The notes beneath the pieces are model-generated. The model did no database searches and was not told the DNA's origin. It saw only the letters and a list, made by a program, of their open reading frames with translations. From positions 25,306 through 89,305 of the forward strand of contig NZ_JABFHF010000023.1 in NCBI RefSeq assembly GCF_015476655.1: a stretch of 64,000 nt of DNA, in the 5' to 3' direction. The translations under genes were made by a program, and so were the position numbers. The stretch comes from Aquiflexum lacus. GTDB taxonomy: Bacteria > Bacteroidota > Bacteroidia > Cytophagales > Cyclobacteriaceae. Below, piece after piece: positions 10,401 through 19,334 of this stretch (position 1 is its first letter; each line of letters opens with the position of its first letter).

Positions 10401-11556
10401 AAAAGGTTTAAATAACAACCAAATCCGTCCTGAATTTTCTTTGGAAAACATGGGAGATGTTCCGATTGACTTGTCTCAAATAACTGCCAAATATTGGTTT
10501 ACTCCTGAAGAATACGCCCCTATTTTAACCTGGATTGATTATTCACCCTTGGGTAAGGAAAACATCTATACCCAATATGAGGAACTTTCCAACCCAAGAC
10601 AAAAAGCATTTGGGTATTTAAGTTACAGTTTTGATAAATCAGCGGGAAAATTGGAGGCGGGTTTAAAATCCGGTTTGACCAAATCCAGAATTGCTAAATC
10701 AGATTTTACTACATTTAATGAGGAAAATGATTACAGTTATTTAAAAACTTCCTCAAAAACAGAAAATAACCGCTTTACCCTTTATAGAAATGGTATTCTT
10801 GTTTGGGGCGAGGAACCAGAAATAGAGGATACTGAAAGCAGAGTGAGTATTCACTCCAGAACTATTGGCAATAATTCCAATACCAATCTAATTAGAACTC
10901 ATTTAATATTGAAAAATGAAGGAAATTCTAAGCTCGATTATCAGGATTTATCATTTAGGTATTGGTTTAATTCCAACGGGAATTCTGAATTGAAAAATTG
11001 GATAGATTATGCGAAATTGGGAAAGGAATTTGTAATTACAGAGTTTTTTGAAGTTACCCCCCCTTTCATGGGAGGGGACACCTACTTAGAATTTAAAATT
11101 GACCCTGCGGCAAATACGCTTCATCCATTCAGTTCTACCGGAGAAATTCAATCTAGAACTGCCAAGGGTGATTGGTCCACCTTCGAACAATCCAACCACC
11201 ATTCTTACCTTGCTAATTCGGATTATCAAGAAAACGAACATATCACAGTATACTATAGAGGAGAGCTGCTTTTCGGAATAGAACCAAGTCAAATTGCTGA
11301 TATATCAGAGGTGTTTAGCAATTCTGATGAAGAACTCATAATCTTCCCAAATCCGACAGAAAATTACATTCAATTCAATCTTGAACTTGATCCGATTTCA
11401 GAAATAGTTATAATTGACTCCAGAAACCAGGTTGTTTTTCAAGGTTTTTTACCCAGAGATGGGATTCTTCCTATTGATAATCTACGAAAAGGCTTATACC
11501 TGATTAAGGTCAATATGAGGGATAAAATATTTACAGGGAGGTTGCTTAAAAATTAA
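7405..11556 (+). CDS. secreted multi-domain protein: lectin-like trefoils, Big2, beta-helix, two CBM3, T9SS signal
   Basis: The ORF is open from a TTG at 7351; the first ATG is 7405 and a GTG at 7531 would place the hydrophobic signal segment (FLFVLFLLIISI) close to the N-terminus, so the start is uncertain. Counted from 7405, the order is two ricin/beta-trefoil-like repeats (about 80-232 and 247-394), a Big2 Ig-like domain (about 400-480, WSSENPEIATVD), a right-handed parallel beta-helix (about 487-980), two family-3 cellulose-binding modules (about 988-1140 and 1145-1294, each ending LVWGEEP or LLFGIEP) and a type IX secretion C-terminal sorting domain (about 1311-1383, IFPNPTENY). The beta-helix resembles polysaccharide lyases, but catalytic residues cannot be assigned. 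It probably anchors to or attacks cell-wall polysaccharide outside the cell. Confidence 0.85.
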   Translation: MLSYISSFLYLLIFNNYRGIIPVSGIKKNHQKFAYFKIHIPLVKWSIFNQKVILADKHYFLFVLFLLIISISNSHSQSIKEGVYNIRSVANEKTLHSSNEAYTQEISGFYTITFPVSSSDVSHAQKWKLIKLNDGSFNIVNIRYWKSALTSVERLVEDGPDSKYVITSEINDSDFQRWEFIEVKDGIYNIINKGNGLSLTSTELVYSPNPNGEYLLVSPLQNDESQQWRLNVFYTEDQVNSIGLPNVPYKFINIGTSKFLHSTSQTNSATGGDYYPIVFELRSSQNQGWYFLNNIDGSFKIENLLYSGRVLTRSNRDLASGTEDKYVTLAVNSIDSRKNWIFTPQGGSIYKIFNQSDNSVFSATDLPFTSNPIGRYVGTKTDLDDADQLWAFQISNQFPVSEISLDRPSIVLGIGDTDQLFTSVLPEYATYKDVFWSSENPEIATVDRDGNITGLSVGVTKILATTLDGRLFVHSEIKVKAQIFENTTFYVSLDGNNINDGLSKETAWKTLDFAASQVDPDRGNSVELSAGIHLLNSTIYLPSEISLIGQGSDKTTIRGNWENNDEDFRRNIGKLIEIVGGKRNHLIANISFDGNDRKISGAISNVNSDSLEVVNCLFKNFGSSALKIENSSFSKVYESEFIESGYEATDGTSWGSLGMIHLYKTTHNDIHDIYFESTLPGTGYAIKSGNRGNQGTLERYTDNYLKDSKFYRLKTRLKPRQTWNNVANFAIELHHNIVERNEIFDSDFDRTVSLSNEHFPQTAPTIRFHHNYVHPSSFGFGYWIEVKTSYLEIDHNFFDGGITGFNDFSRDCCPLRDIKIHHNIAQNVTRFFGDQGRFQNLQIHNNTVVFTNNPSPSVNPDRNRFYYNETAGQDNGIWIKNNLIIAPESLPGRLFTMREGASFPNEIEFERNLIYNIDTLVASNLGVKMKEHIVGSPLLLKEGEVPIPYYGLSMESPAIDAGVLIEGITDDFKGSSPDIGAVESEYTFGLKLLYLNGNKKGLNNNQIRPEFSLENMGDVPIDLSQITAKYWFTPEEYAPILTWIDYSPLGKENIYTQYEELSNPRQKAFGYLSYSFDKSAGKLEAGLKSGLTKSRIAKSDFTTFNEENDYSYLKTSSKTENNRFTLYRNGILVWGEEPEIEDTESRVSIHSRTIGNNSNTNLIRTHLILKNEGNSKLDYQDLSFRYWFNSNGNSELKNWIDYAKLGKEFVITEFFEVTPPFMGGDTYLEFKIDPAANTLHPFSSTGEIQSRTAKGDWSTFEQSNHHSYLANSDYQENEHITVYYRGELLFGIEPSQIADISEVFSNSDEELIIFPNPTENYIQFNLELDPISEIVIIDSRNQVVFQGFLPRDGILPIDNLRKGLYLIKVNMRDKIFTGRLLKN

Positions 11557-11566
11557 AGATATATTG

Positions 11567-11601
11567 AACCGATGTATTAAACCATGGTTCATGCATCGGT
11601 T
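11567..11601 (+). terminator. inverted repeat downstream of the beta-helix/CBM3 gene
   Basis: AACCGATG (11567-11574) pairs with CATCGGTT (11594-11601), with an inner AACCATGGTT palindrome. There is no clean T-run, so it may be an RNA-stabilising hairpin or a weak terminator. Confidence 0.4.
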
Positions 11602-11756
11602 TGAATATAGATCAGGTAGGATTTTCCCTTTATGAATTTCGGAAAGACTAACCTCCTGCACGTCTGGAAGGTCTGAGGACAAATATAAGTTATATAAAGA
11701 TAAAATACCGATATCGAATGGGCAACACACAGGAGCATAATTATCTGGGGGTATTC

Positions 11757-11775
11757 TCCCGAATCAAGTTCGGGA
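11757..11775. repeat. short GC hairpin (REP-like)
   Basis: TCCCGAA (11757-11763), loop TCAAG, TTCGGGA (11769-11775): a perfect 7-bp stem in an AT-rich intergenic region 38 bp before the next start. It resembles in style the CCCGACAGCGGTCGGG hairpin seen three times after tRNA-Arg. Confidence 0.45.
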
Positions 11776-11812
11776 TAGGCTATGAGACCGCTAAAAATCA
11801 AATCATAAACAC

Positions 11813-13825
11813 ATGAAATCAGATTTCCTTTTATTCATATTAATCTGTCAATTATTTTTCTTTTCATGTTTAGAAAAGAAGGAAGACAATATTTACAATT
11901 ACGATTTGGTAATCTACGGAGGAACTTCTGCTGGGGTAATGGCAGCATATGCTGCAAAAAATCAAGGTAAAAGTGTATTGTTAATAGAGCATGGGAATCA
12001 TCTTGGAGGATTGAGTTCAGGTGGACTAGGCTATACAGATATCGGCAATAAATCCGCAGTTAAAGGATTGGCATTGGATTTCTATAGAAGGATTGGAAAA
12101 CGATACGGCGTTTTTGAACAAAGTGTTTTTGAACCTCATGTGGCCGAGAGTATTTTTGATTCTTATATGGTTGAGTCCAAAGTAGATGTCTGGAAGCTAT
12201 ATAGGCTCATTGATGTAAAAAAAGAGGATTACCGAATAGCTGAGATTACATTAGAAAGTTCCAAGAGACCAATTCCTGAAAATAATAAAATTATAAAGGC
12301 GCAGGTTTTTATAGATGCAAGTTATGAAGGTGATCTGATGGCCAAGGCCAATGTTTCCTACACGGTTGGAAGGGAAGGAAATGATGTTTATAATGAAAAA
12401 TGGAATGGGGTACAACTCTTGGATAAACATCAGTTTATAGATGGCATTGATCCTTATGTAATCCCCAAAGACCCTAAAAGTGGTTTGTTGTGGGGTATCA
12501 GTAATTCAAAACTTCCACCTATCGGTTCGGGGGACAAGAAGATTCAAGCCTATAATTTCAGGCTATGTCTGACTGACAGTGTTGAAAATAGAGTTCCCAT
12601 CACAAAACCTGCAAATTATGATTCAACAAAATATGAGCTTTTTATTAGATTAATTGAAAACAATCAACCGGGAATTTTTTGGGAAAAGGGATTTTGGTTT
12701 GGTGAGATGCCAAACAGAAAGACAGATATAAATAATGATGGCCCATTTTCTACGGATTATATTGGGATGAACTATGATTATCCGGAGGGAGATTATGCTT
12801 ATAGAGCTAAGTTTATCAAAGAACTGGAAGAGTATACAAAAGGGTTTTTATTTTTTCTACAAAATGATGAGAGGATACCACTCGAATTGAGAGAGGTATT
12901 GATTCCATATGGTTACCCTAAGGATGAATACCTAGATAATGATCATTTTAGTCACCAACCTTACATAAGGGAAGCCAGAAGGATGGTAAGTGATTATGTG
13001 ATGACTGAGCACAATTGTTGGGGAAGAGAAAAAGTAAAGGATGGAGTCGCAATGGCTTCCTATGGTATGGATTCTCACAATGTGCAGCGGTTAGTTGTGA
13101 ACGGAATGGTGAAAAATGAAGGGGATGTGCAGGTTCATGGGTTTGCTCCTTATGAAATTTCTTACAAGTCGATAGTCCCCAAAAAATCAGAGATTCAAAA
13201 TCTAATAGTGCCTGTCTGTCTTTCAGCAAGTCACATTGCCTATGGCTCCATACGAATGGAACCTGTATTTATGGCTTTGGGTCAATCTGCAGGTATTGCA
13301 GCAATTCAGGCTATCCAGAGTGGAGTAGCGGTTCAGGAAATTGATATCGAAAAATTGAAAGAAAGCCTTGAATTAAATCCTTATTCAGACAATAGGGCAG
13401 CTGATATTCTGATTGATGATAATGATGCTGAACTTGTAAGCGTTGAAGGGAATTGGAAAACTGATACAAAAGGTAATTTTGGAATTTCCTCTCTTTACAC
13501 TGAGGGTTCCAAAAGAAACAGAATTATCTATAAGCCAAATATTCAAGTTTCTGGTAATTATGAAATCTATGTTTATTTAAAAAATAAACCAGGGTTATCT
13601 ACAATTACGAGATATTATGTAAAGGTAGGAGAAGAGTTGAATACAATAGATTTTGACAACTCAAGAATTATTGTGAAAGGACAGACAGCAGGTACTTGGA
13701 TGCTATTAGGAGAATTTAATTTAAAAAGTGATGAAAAAAACTCCATAATAGTAACAGACGAGAATTCGAATGGAATAGTAATGGCCGATGCATTAATTTT
13801 AATCAAGACCTCTACTGAGAAATAA
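11813..13825 (+). CDS. FAD-dependent oxidoreductase with golvesin-like C-terminal domain
   Basis: The 670-residue lipoprotein (lipobox FFFSC, Cys19) has a PF12831-type FAD fold: the dinucleotide motif DLVIYGGTSAGVMAAYAA (about 31-48), an acidic ribose-binding end (LLIEHGNHLGG) and GDLMAKANVSYTVGREG typical of the family. Residues about 545-670 look like a golvesin/xanthan-lyase-type beta domain (FGISSLYTEGS, ADALILI). Such proteins are recurrent in Bacteroidota glycan loci, but their substrate is poorly known. It is followed after 33 bp by the GH115 gene and is probably co-transcribed with it. Confidence 0.85.
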   Translation: MKSDFLLFILICQLFFFSCLEKKEDNIYNYDLVIYGGTSAGVMAAYAAKNQGKSVLLIEHGNHLGGLSSGGLGYTDIGNKSAVKGLALDFYRRIGKRYGVFEQSVFEPHVAESIFDSYMVESKVDVWKLYRLIDVKKEDYRIAEITLESSKRPIPENNKIIKAQVFIDASYEGDLMAKANVSYTVGREGNDVYNEKWNGVQLLDKHQFIDGIDPYVIPKDPKSGLLWGISNSKLPPIGSGDKKIQAYNFRLCLTDSVENRVPITKPANYDSTKYELFIRLIENNQPGIFWEKGFWFGEMPNRKTDINNDGPFSTDYIGMNYDYPEGDYAYRAKFIKELEEYTKGFLFFLQNDERIPLELREVLIPYGYPKDEYLDNDHFSHQPYIREARRMVSDYVMTEHNCWGREKVKDGVAMASYGMDSHNVQRLVVNGMVKNEGDVQVHGFAPYEISYKSIVPKKSEIQNLIVPVCLSASHIAYGSIRMEPVFMALGQSAGIAAIQAIQSGVAVQEIDIEKLKESLELNPYSDNRAADILIDDNDAELVSVEGNWKTDTKGNFGISSLYTEGSKRNRIIYKPNIQVSGNYEIYVYLKNKPGLSTITRYYVKVGEELNTIDFDNSRIIVKGQTAGTWMLLGEFNLKSDEKNSIIVTDENSNGIVMADALILIKTSTEK

Positions 13826-13858
13826 AAAATGGATGTTCATTGATTTAAAACAACAGGA

Positions 13859-16045
13859 ATGACAAAGCAGATTGTAAATATTTTAATATTGATCTTTTCC
13901 ATTGGCTTTGAGGGGCTATGTGACGGTTATAATAGGGAATTCGTCCTATTTTCTAGCCAAGAGCAAGCCTCAATTTTTTTGCATCCAAATGAGCCCGAGC
14001 ATGTCAGGTTTGCTGTTCAGGATTTGGTCAATGATATCAGGAAAATTTCGGGAAAGGAATTAAAAGTAATTACCGAATTCAAGTCTTGTAGGGATAATTG
14101 TATAGTGATTGGTTCATTGGCGAATGAAGCTTTCAATGGATTTATTCAAAAAATAGGAAGTGAGAAATCAGCCGGGCATCGGGGGCTTTGGGAAAGCTAT
14201 CACATCGAAATTTTCAAATCTGATAGGAATTACCTACAAATTGTAGGATCAGATTCTCGAGGCACTATGTTTGGCATTTATCATTTTTTGGAAGATTATT
14301 TAGGAGTTGATCCATTGTACTACTGGTCGGACCGTGAGCCTGCCAAAAGAAATGAGCTGATTTTTAAAAATATAAATTTCACATCCAGTACTCCTACATT
14401 CAAATATCGAGGCTGGTTTATAAATGATGAGGATTTATTTACCGGTTTTATGCCTTCTGGGGGTAAGCGTAATATTGATTATCCCTATTATGGAGAAGTG
14501 GTCAACCCTAGACTTATGGAGCATGTGGTTGAGGCATTGGTTAGGTCAAAAATGAACTTGATTATTCCGGCAAGCTTTATAGATATTATGAATCCTGCCG
14601 AAGAAGAACTGGTTAAAATTGCCGCAAAAAGAGGGGTTTTCATTTCCCAACACCATGTGGAACCTGTCGGGGTCAGCGCCTTTGCTTTTTTCAATTATTG
14701 GAAAGCCAAAGGGGAGGATAAACTGTTTTCTTATTATAGTAGCAAGGAGGAGTTGATAGAAGTATGGGAGGCATATGCCAAAAAATGGTCTACTTACCCC
14801 AATGTGATCTGGCAAATAGGTCTTAGGGGTATCGGTGATAGACCGATGTGGATGGCAGACCCCGGGATTCCCCAAACAGAGGAAGACTTTGGAAGAATTA
14901 TTTCTGAGGCTATGAAAGAGCAGATTAGAATTATTAAAAAATATGACAAAAGAAGCGATATTCCCCTGACTACTACGCTATGGGCTGAAGGAGCTGGTTT
15001 GTTTGCTGAAGGCTATTTGGAAATACCTCATAATTGTATGATCATCTTTTCTGACAACAGTCCAGGGTGGATTTTCACGCCTGATTTTTATCAGGTAGCA
15101 CGTGAGGAAAATAGGAAATACGGTATATACTATCATCAACAAGTTTGGGGTTCAGGGCCTCATTTGGCACCTGCAGTCCACCCATCGCGTACCCACCGTC
15201 TTATTGGAGAGGCTATAGAACGACAGAGCGGCGAATATGCCATCATCAATGTGTCCAATGTCAGGGAGTTTGTTTTTGGAATAGAGGCGACAAGCAAAAT
15301 GTTGGTGGATTTTAAAAACTTCAGTTTGGAACAACATCTAAACCAATGGTTTGAAAACCGATACCCAAGTGTTCCTAAATTGGCTCGGGAAGCCTATCAA
15401 AGTTACTATGATATTTTTGTTGAGCATGATGAAATAGGTGTGCCAATGCTTCTGGACGGTCAAACAAGAGGATCGGGAGGAAATCATCTCAGAAAAATCC
15501 AGGAGTATCTTAAGGATCCCGAAAAATACAAGGCTGAAAAACAGATTAAGTTACCTAACAAACTAAGTGTAGAAGCTGAATGGGCCAAAAAGCACCTTTC
15601 TGCCCAATACCAACCTACGGTTCAGGCTGATGCCTATCAGCAAAAGGTCATTCAACAGAGGTTGGCCTTGGCCATTGCTATGAAAAGGGCTGAAAGTCTC
15701 CAACCACTGCTTAATCCAATCGAATTCGATTTTTTCAAGACAGATCTTTTGTCAAACGTATTGTTGATGTCAGGGCTGACCAAGTGGTTGGACCATATCC
15801 TGAAAGCCCGGCAGTTCTTAGATTTAGGAGACGAAACTAGGGCACTCGAGAACTTGGAGATTGCCCATGCTTTTCTCTCTGAAGTGGATTTAGCACGAAA
15901 ACTTCGAACCCAAGGCAAATGGAAAGATTGGTACAATGGAGATACCAAAGTCAATTTGCCATATACAGAGCAACTCTCTGAACAAACTTTAAAACTGTTA
16001 AGGGAAAAGGTACAAGTTGGAATAGATTGGACAAGTCCCCTGTAA
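13859..16045 (+). CDS. GH115-like alpha-glucuronidase
   Basis: The 728-residue secreted protein has a weak N-terminal signal segment (about 5-22). An N-terminal GH20-like alpha/beta domain (RFAVQDLVNDIRKISGKEL, GSDSRGTMFGIYHFLEDYLGV) leads into a TIM barrel with the family hallmarks FKYRGWFINDED, QHHVEPVG and IGLRGIGDRPMW. Family 115 enzymes remove (4-O-methyl-)glucuronic acid from xylan and related glycans. The length is below the usual 800-1000 residues, so the usual C-terminal beta domains seem reduced. The next gene starts 162 bp later. The released glucuronate would feed the UxaC pathway at 23.6-28 kb. Exact glycan specificity is not readable. Confidence 0.82.
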   Translation: MTKQIVNILILIFSIGFEGLCDGYNREFVLFSSQEQASIFLHPNEPEHVRFAVQDLVNDIRKISGKELKVITEFKSCRDNCIVIGSLANEAFNGFIQKIGSEKSAGHRGLWESYHIEIFKSDRNYLQIVGSDSRGTMFGIYHFLEDYLGVDPLYYWSDREPAKRNELIFKNINFTSSTPTFKYRGWFINDEDLFTGFMPSGGKRNIDYPYYGEVVNPRLMEHVVEALVRSKMNLIIPASFIDIMNPAEEELVKIAAKRGVFISQHHVEPVGVSAFAFFNYWKAKGEDKLFSYYSSKEELIEVWEAYAKKWSTYPNVIWQIGLRGIGDRPMWMADPGIPQTEEDFGRIISEAMKEQIRIIKKYDKRSDIPLTTTLWAEGAGLFAEGYLEIPHNCMIIFSDNSPGWIFTPDFYQVAREENRKYGIYYHQQVWGSGPHLAPAVHPSRTHRLIGEAIERQSGEYAIINVSNVREFVFGIEATSKMLVDFKNFSLEQHLNQWFENRYPSVPKLAREAYQSYYDIFVEHDEIGVPMLLDGQTRGSGGNHLRKIQEYLKDPEKYKAEKQIKLPNKLSVEAEWAKKHLSAQYQPTVQADAYQQKVIQQRLALAIAMKRAESLQPLLNPIEFDFFKTDLLSNVLLMSGLTKWLDHILKARQFLDLGDETRALENLEIAHAFLSEVDLARKLRTQGKWKDWYNGDTKVNLPYTEQLSEQTLKLLREKVQVGIDWTSPL

Positions 16046-16207
16046 TTCAGAATAAAAAATGGATTATTAATGAGATTTGATTTTCAGGTTAATTTATCAT
16101 TTACCAAATACTTGGGATCAACACATAGTGTTACTTAAATAAAAATCTCCTTTTTCTTTTTCTAATAATATTATAGACTAAGAAATGATTTTGTAAACTA
16201 TATAATA

Positions 16208-17626
16208 ATGAAAATAAAAAGAAATTATCCATTGGGTTTATGTTTATTGTCAACTTTCTTTTTCAATTCCTGCAATAATCAGGATAAAGATTCCGGTTTT
16301 TCTTTATTAGGTAGAATTGAACCTAGACATGCCCGGGATATTTCTTCATCAAACTGGTCAATTGGTGCAGAAACCATGGATAGGGGATATACAATTTATG
16401 ACAACTGGAGAGATTACCTTGGGCCATTGGGTTTCAAAAAAGCAAGAATTCAGGCAGGATGGGCCAGGGTAGAAAAAGAAAAAGGTATTTATGATTTTGA
16501 GTGGTTGGATGATATCATTTATGATATGAAAAATCAAGGTGTACAACCCTGGGTAAATCTTGGTTACGGAAATTCAATTTATGCAGATGGAGGAGGAACT
16601 ACCTTGTTTGGTGCTTTGCCACGATCCAAAGTGGCATTGGAAGGATGGGACAATTGGGTTCTTGCAACTGTCTCAAGGTATAAAGACCTTGTAAATGAAT
16701 GGGAAATATGGAATGAGCCAAATTATAAAATTCCCGTGGAATTGTATGCAGACTTCTTGATAAGAACAGCCCAAAAGGTCAGAGGAATTCAACCGGATGC
16801 CCAAATTCTGGCTTTCGGCTTGGGGAGTGGTGTAGATTATGAATATGCTGATAAAGTGTTAACCATTGTGGCAGAAAAAGGTAAACTTGACTTAATCGAT
16901 CAGGTGTCTTTTCATAGACACCTGTTTGATCCGGAAGATTATTCTAATGTTGAAAAGCTTGATTCGATTGTAAAAAAGTTTGATCCAAGGATCAAAATCA
17001 GACAAACTGAATCCGGCGCACCTACAGCCAATCAAAAAACGAAAGCTCTCAATAATTATGATTGGAAAGAACACTCAGCCTCCAAATGGGCACTTCGTCG
17101 GTTAATGGGTGATTTGGGAAGGGATATAGAGAGTAGCTATTTCGGGATAATGGAAATGAAATATCCCGACGAAATGAATTCCAAAGGGATTTTAAAATCC
17201 AATGATGATCAAACAGTCGAGCGTCCTAAGCAAACATATCAGGTCCTCCAAAATGTAGCATCCATCTTTGATGATAAACTTATCAGAATCAAAGAATATC
17301 CCTATACATTTGAGAAAGATACATTACACTCTTTTTTCGTTTACGAGGATCTGGAAACAAAAGAACAGCTTTTTGTTTATTGGATCAATAATAAAATACC
17401 TCAGGATGATGACCTTAAAACTACTGTGGACATAACAGTTCAAAAAGGGCATTTTACAGAACCAGTTTATGTAGATTTACTTACAGGAGAAGTATGGGCG
17501 CTGGGTAAGGAACAGCTTGAGGTGGAAAATGATACCTACAATTTCAAAAATATACCTATTTATGACTCGCCAGGTATTATTGCTGATAGAAGCCTTCTGC
17601 AAATTACCGCTACTGAAAAAAAATGA
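16208..17626 (+). CDS. GH-A clan glycoside hydrolase (GH39-like), lipoprotein
   Basis: This 472-residue TIM-barrel hydrolase has a lipobox at FFFNSC (Cys22), hence surface or periplasmic anchoring. WEIWNEPN gives the acid/base Glu170, and RQTESGAP gives the likely nucleophile Glu268. GFKKARIQAGWARVEKEKG and YDFEWLDDIIYDM resemble GH39 beta-xylosidase-type barrels, but GH5- or GH140-like relatives cannot be excluded. It is homologous along its length to the product of 19335. Its stop overlaps the start of the beta-helix gene by 4 bp (ATGA), so the two are translationally coupled. Confidence 0.8.
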   Translation: MKIKRNYPLGLCLLSTFFFNSCNNQDKDSGFSLLGRIEPRHARDISSSNWSIGAETMDRGYTIYDNWRDYLGPLGFKKARIQAGWARVEKEKGIYDFEWLDDIIYDMKNQGVQPWVNLGYGNSIYADGGGTTLFGALPRSKVALEGWDNWVLATVSRYKDLVNEWEIWNEPNYKIPVELYADFLIRTAQKVRGIQPDAQILAFGLGSGVDYEYADKVLTIVAEKGKLDLIDQVSFHRHLFDPEDYSNVEKLDSIVKKFDPRIKIRQTESGAPTANQKTKALNNYDWKEHSASKWALRRLMGDLGRDIESSYFGIMEMKYPDEMNSKGILKSNDDQTVERPKQTYQVLQNVASIFDDKLIRIKEYPYTFEKDTLHSFFVYEDLETKEQLFVYWINNKIPQDDDLKTTVDITVQKGHFTEPVYVDLLTGEVWALGKEQLEVENDTYNFKNIPIYDSPGIIADRSLLQITATEKK

Positions 17627-19116
17627 AAACATCCCTAATTAAATTTTATTCATTCTCATTAATTTTCATATACAATTTAACATCAATTGATGTTATAGTT
17701 TGTCAACAAGTTGATGTCCATGGATACCAGACAATTGCTAGTCATCATCTCAATATTGAATGTAATGATGCTTCCACATTTGGCTTTTTGCCTAGTGCAA
17801 CTGGCAAAGAAAATACAATTGCACTTCAGAAAGCTTTAGATCAGGGCGGGTCAATCCATGTCAATCGACCAGGAACCTATAAAATCGCCGGAACAGTCTA
17901 TATTGGCAGTCATACTTCCCTGGTTTTTGGGAATGGAGTATTTCTCCAAAAAGTGGATGAAGAAGGCACATTTACCCACGTACTTTTAAACAAAGGTGCT
18001 CTTACTAAAAACTATGACGAACACATTTCCATTCAAGGGTTACACATAATTGTCAATGGAATTGATAAAGTATTTTCTGAAGTCTATGGATTACGTGGGC
18101 AGATTGCTTTTTTTTATGTCAAAGACCTGCGAATTGAACATTTCAGGATGATGGATCTTGAAAAAGCCCAGTTTGGAATACATGTATGTACATTTGAAGA
18201 CCTGATCATAAATGATGTTATCATCAAAGGTAAAAAAGATGGAATACACCTCGGGCGGGGCAAACGATTTGCGATAAGTAATGGGGTTTTCGAAACCTTT
18301 GATGACGCCCTAGCATTGAATGGCCATGATTATGCTACTTCCAATCCGGAAATGGGATGGATAGAAGACGGAGTAGTTGAAAAATGTCATGATTTAAATG
18401 CTGAAAATACTACTGGTTATTTTTGTCGTATTCTTGCCGGTGCATGGGTTGATTGGAAGCCTGGTATGGAGGTACAACAGTCAGACGCTGTAGTTTCCGA
18501 TGGAAAAATTTACAGGGTGCAAGCCCAACCGGATGGTAAACTGTATACCTCATATACCAGACCTGTCCATGATACCGGTAGTCAAGAGTTAGACGGTATC
18601 AATTGGGGAGTGGTTCAGGAAGAAGTAATCCATACAGCGGGAGTTAGGAATGTGGTTTTTAGGGATATATTTTTGGAAAAGCCAAGAATAGCGTTTTCAA
18701 TACATTTTGACAACGACCGATACAGCAGATCTTATTACCCCGGCGCTGAGATTCCCATTCAGGAAAATCTTTTGTTCGACAACATCTTCATAAAACACCA
18801 AGAAAAAAAAGATTTTATCTCAATCAACACACCCATTGATGTAATCCGGATAACCAATTCAACTTTTAAAGAAAACCGCATCCGTTTCCATTCCAATGAA
18901 GCAATGTCCAATTACTTGTCTACCACAATCAGTATTTCAAATAGTGATTTCGCTCATAATGGACATATGGAACTGTTGATCAATGAAGTTGAAAATAAAG
19001 TCATTCTTTTTAAGACAATTTTCAACACTTCATTAAACAATTCATTCATAGGGATTATTGATGAAGGTCCCGGAAAGGTTACAATAGAAACAGACCTTCC
19101 ATGGAAACTACCTTGA
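17623..19116 (+). CDS. secreted right-handed beta-helix protein (GH28/pectate-lyase-like fold)
   Basis: The 497-residue protein has an N-terminal hydrophobic segment. It contains a pectate_lyase_3-like start (FGFLPSATGKENTIALQKAL, with GGSIHVNRPGTYKI) and a coil region with KKDGIHLGRGKRFAISNGVF followed by FDDALALN, which resembles the GH28 DD motif region. Its start overlaps the upstream GH stop by 4 bp. Placed between two GH-A hydrolases, it probably cleaves backbone or side-chain linkages of the same glycan. Whether it hydrolyses or eliminates cannot be decided from the visible residues. Confidence 0.75.
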   Translation: MKTSLIKFYSFSLIFIYNLTSIDVIVCQQVDVHGYQTIASHHLNIECNDASTFGFLPSATGKENTIALQKALDQGGSIHVNRPGTYKIAGTVYIGSHTSLVFGNGVFLQKVDEEGTFTHVLLNKGALTKNYDEHISIQGLHIIVNGIDKVFSEVYGLRGQIAFFYVKDLRIEHFRMMDLEKAQFGIHVCTFEDLIINDVIIKGKKDGIHLGRGKRFAISNGVFETFDDALALNGHDYATSNPEMGWIEDGVVEKCHDLNAENTTGYFCRILAGAWVDWKPGMEVQQSDAVVSDGKIYRVQAQPDGKLYTSYTRPVHDTGSQELDGINWGVVQEEVIHTAGVRNVVFRDIFLEKPRIAFSIHFDNDRYSRSYYPGAEIPIQENLLFDNIFIKHQEKKDFISINTPIDVIRITNSTFKENRIRFHSNEAMSNYLSTTISISNSDFAHNGHMELLINEVENKVILFKTIFNTSLNNSFIGIIDEGPGKVTIETDLPWKLP

Positions 19117-19248
19117 ATCAGGAATTCGGATACCTTTTCGATTCCATTCTAATCCGCTCGTCAGAACTTGAAGACAAAAATTTATTGAATACATAATATC
19201 TTTGAAATTTAATTTTAAATAACATCAAAGTCTGAAATAGTAAATTCT

Positions 19249-19304
19249 GTTCAATTTTCTGCAAAGATAAGATTATTGCTAATTATCATTTTGCTTTACT
19301 TTAG
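19249..19304 (+). promoter_or_regulatory. promoter with PUL operator motif (GH39-like gene)
   Basis: GTTCAATTTTCTGCAAA lies at 19249-19265 and a -7-like TACTTTAG at 19297-19304, exactly 48 bp from motif start to -7 start, as at 2159 and 21847. A TTG at 19276-19278, 18 bp upstream of the -7, is a possible -33 element. The ATG of the GH gene is 31 bp downstream. Confidence 0.65.
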
Positions 19305-19334
19305 TAACAAACAATAACTTAAAATGTATCAAAA

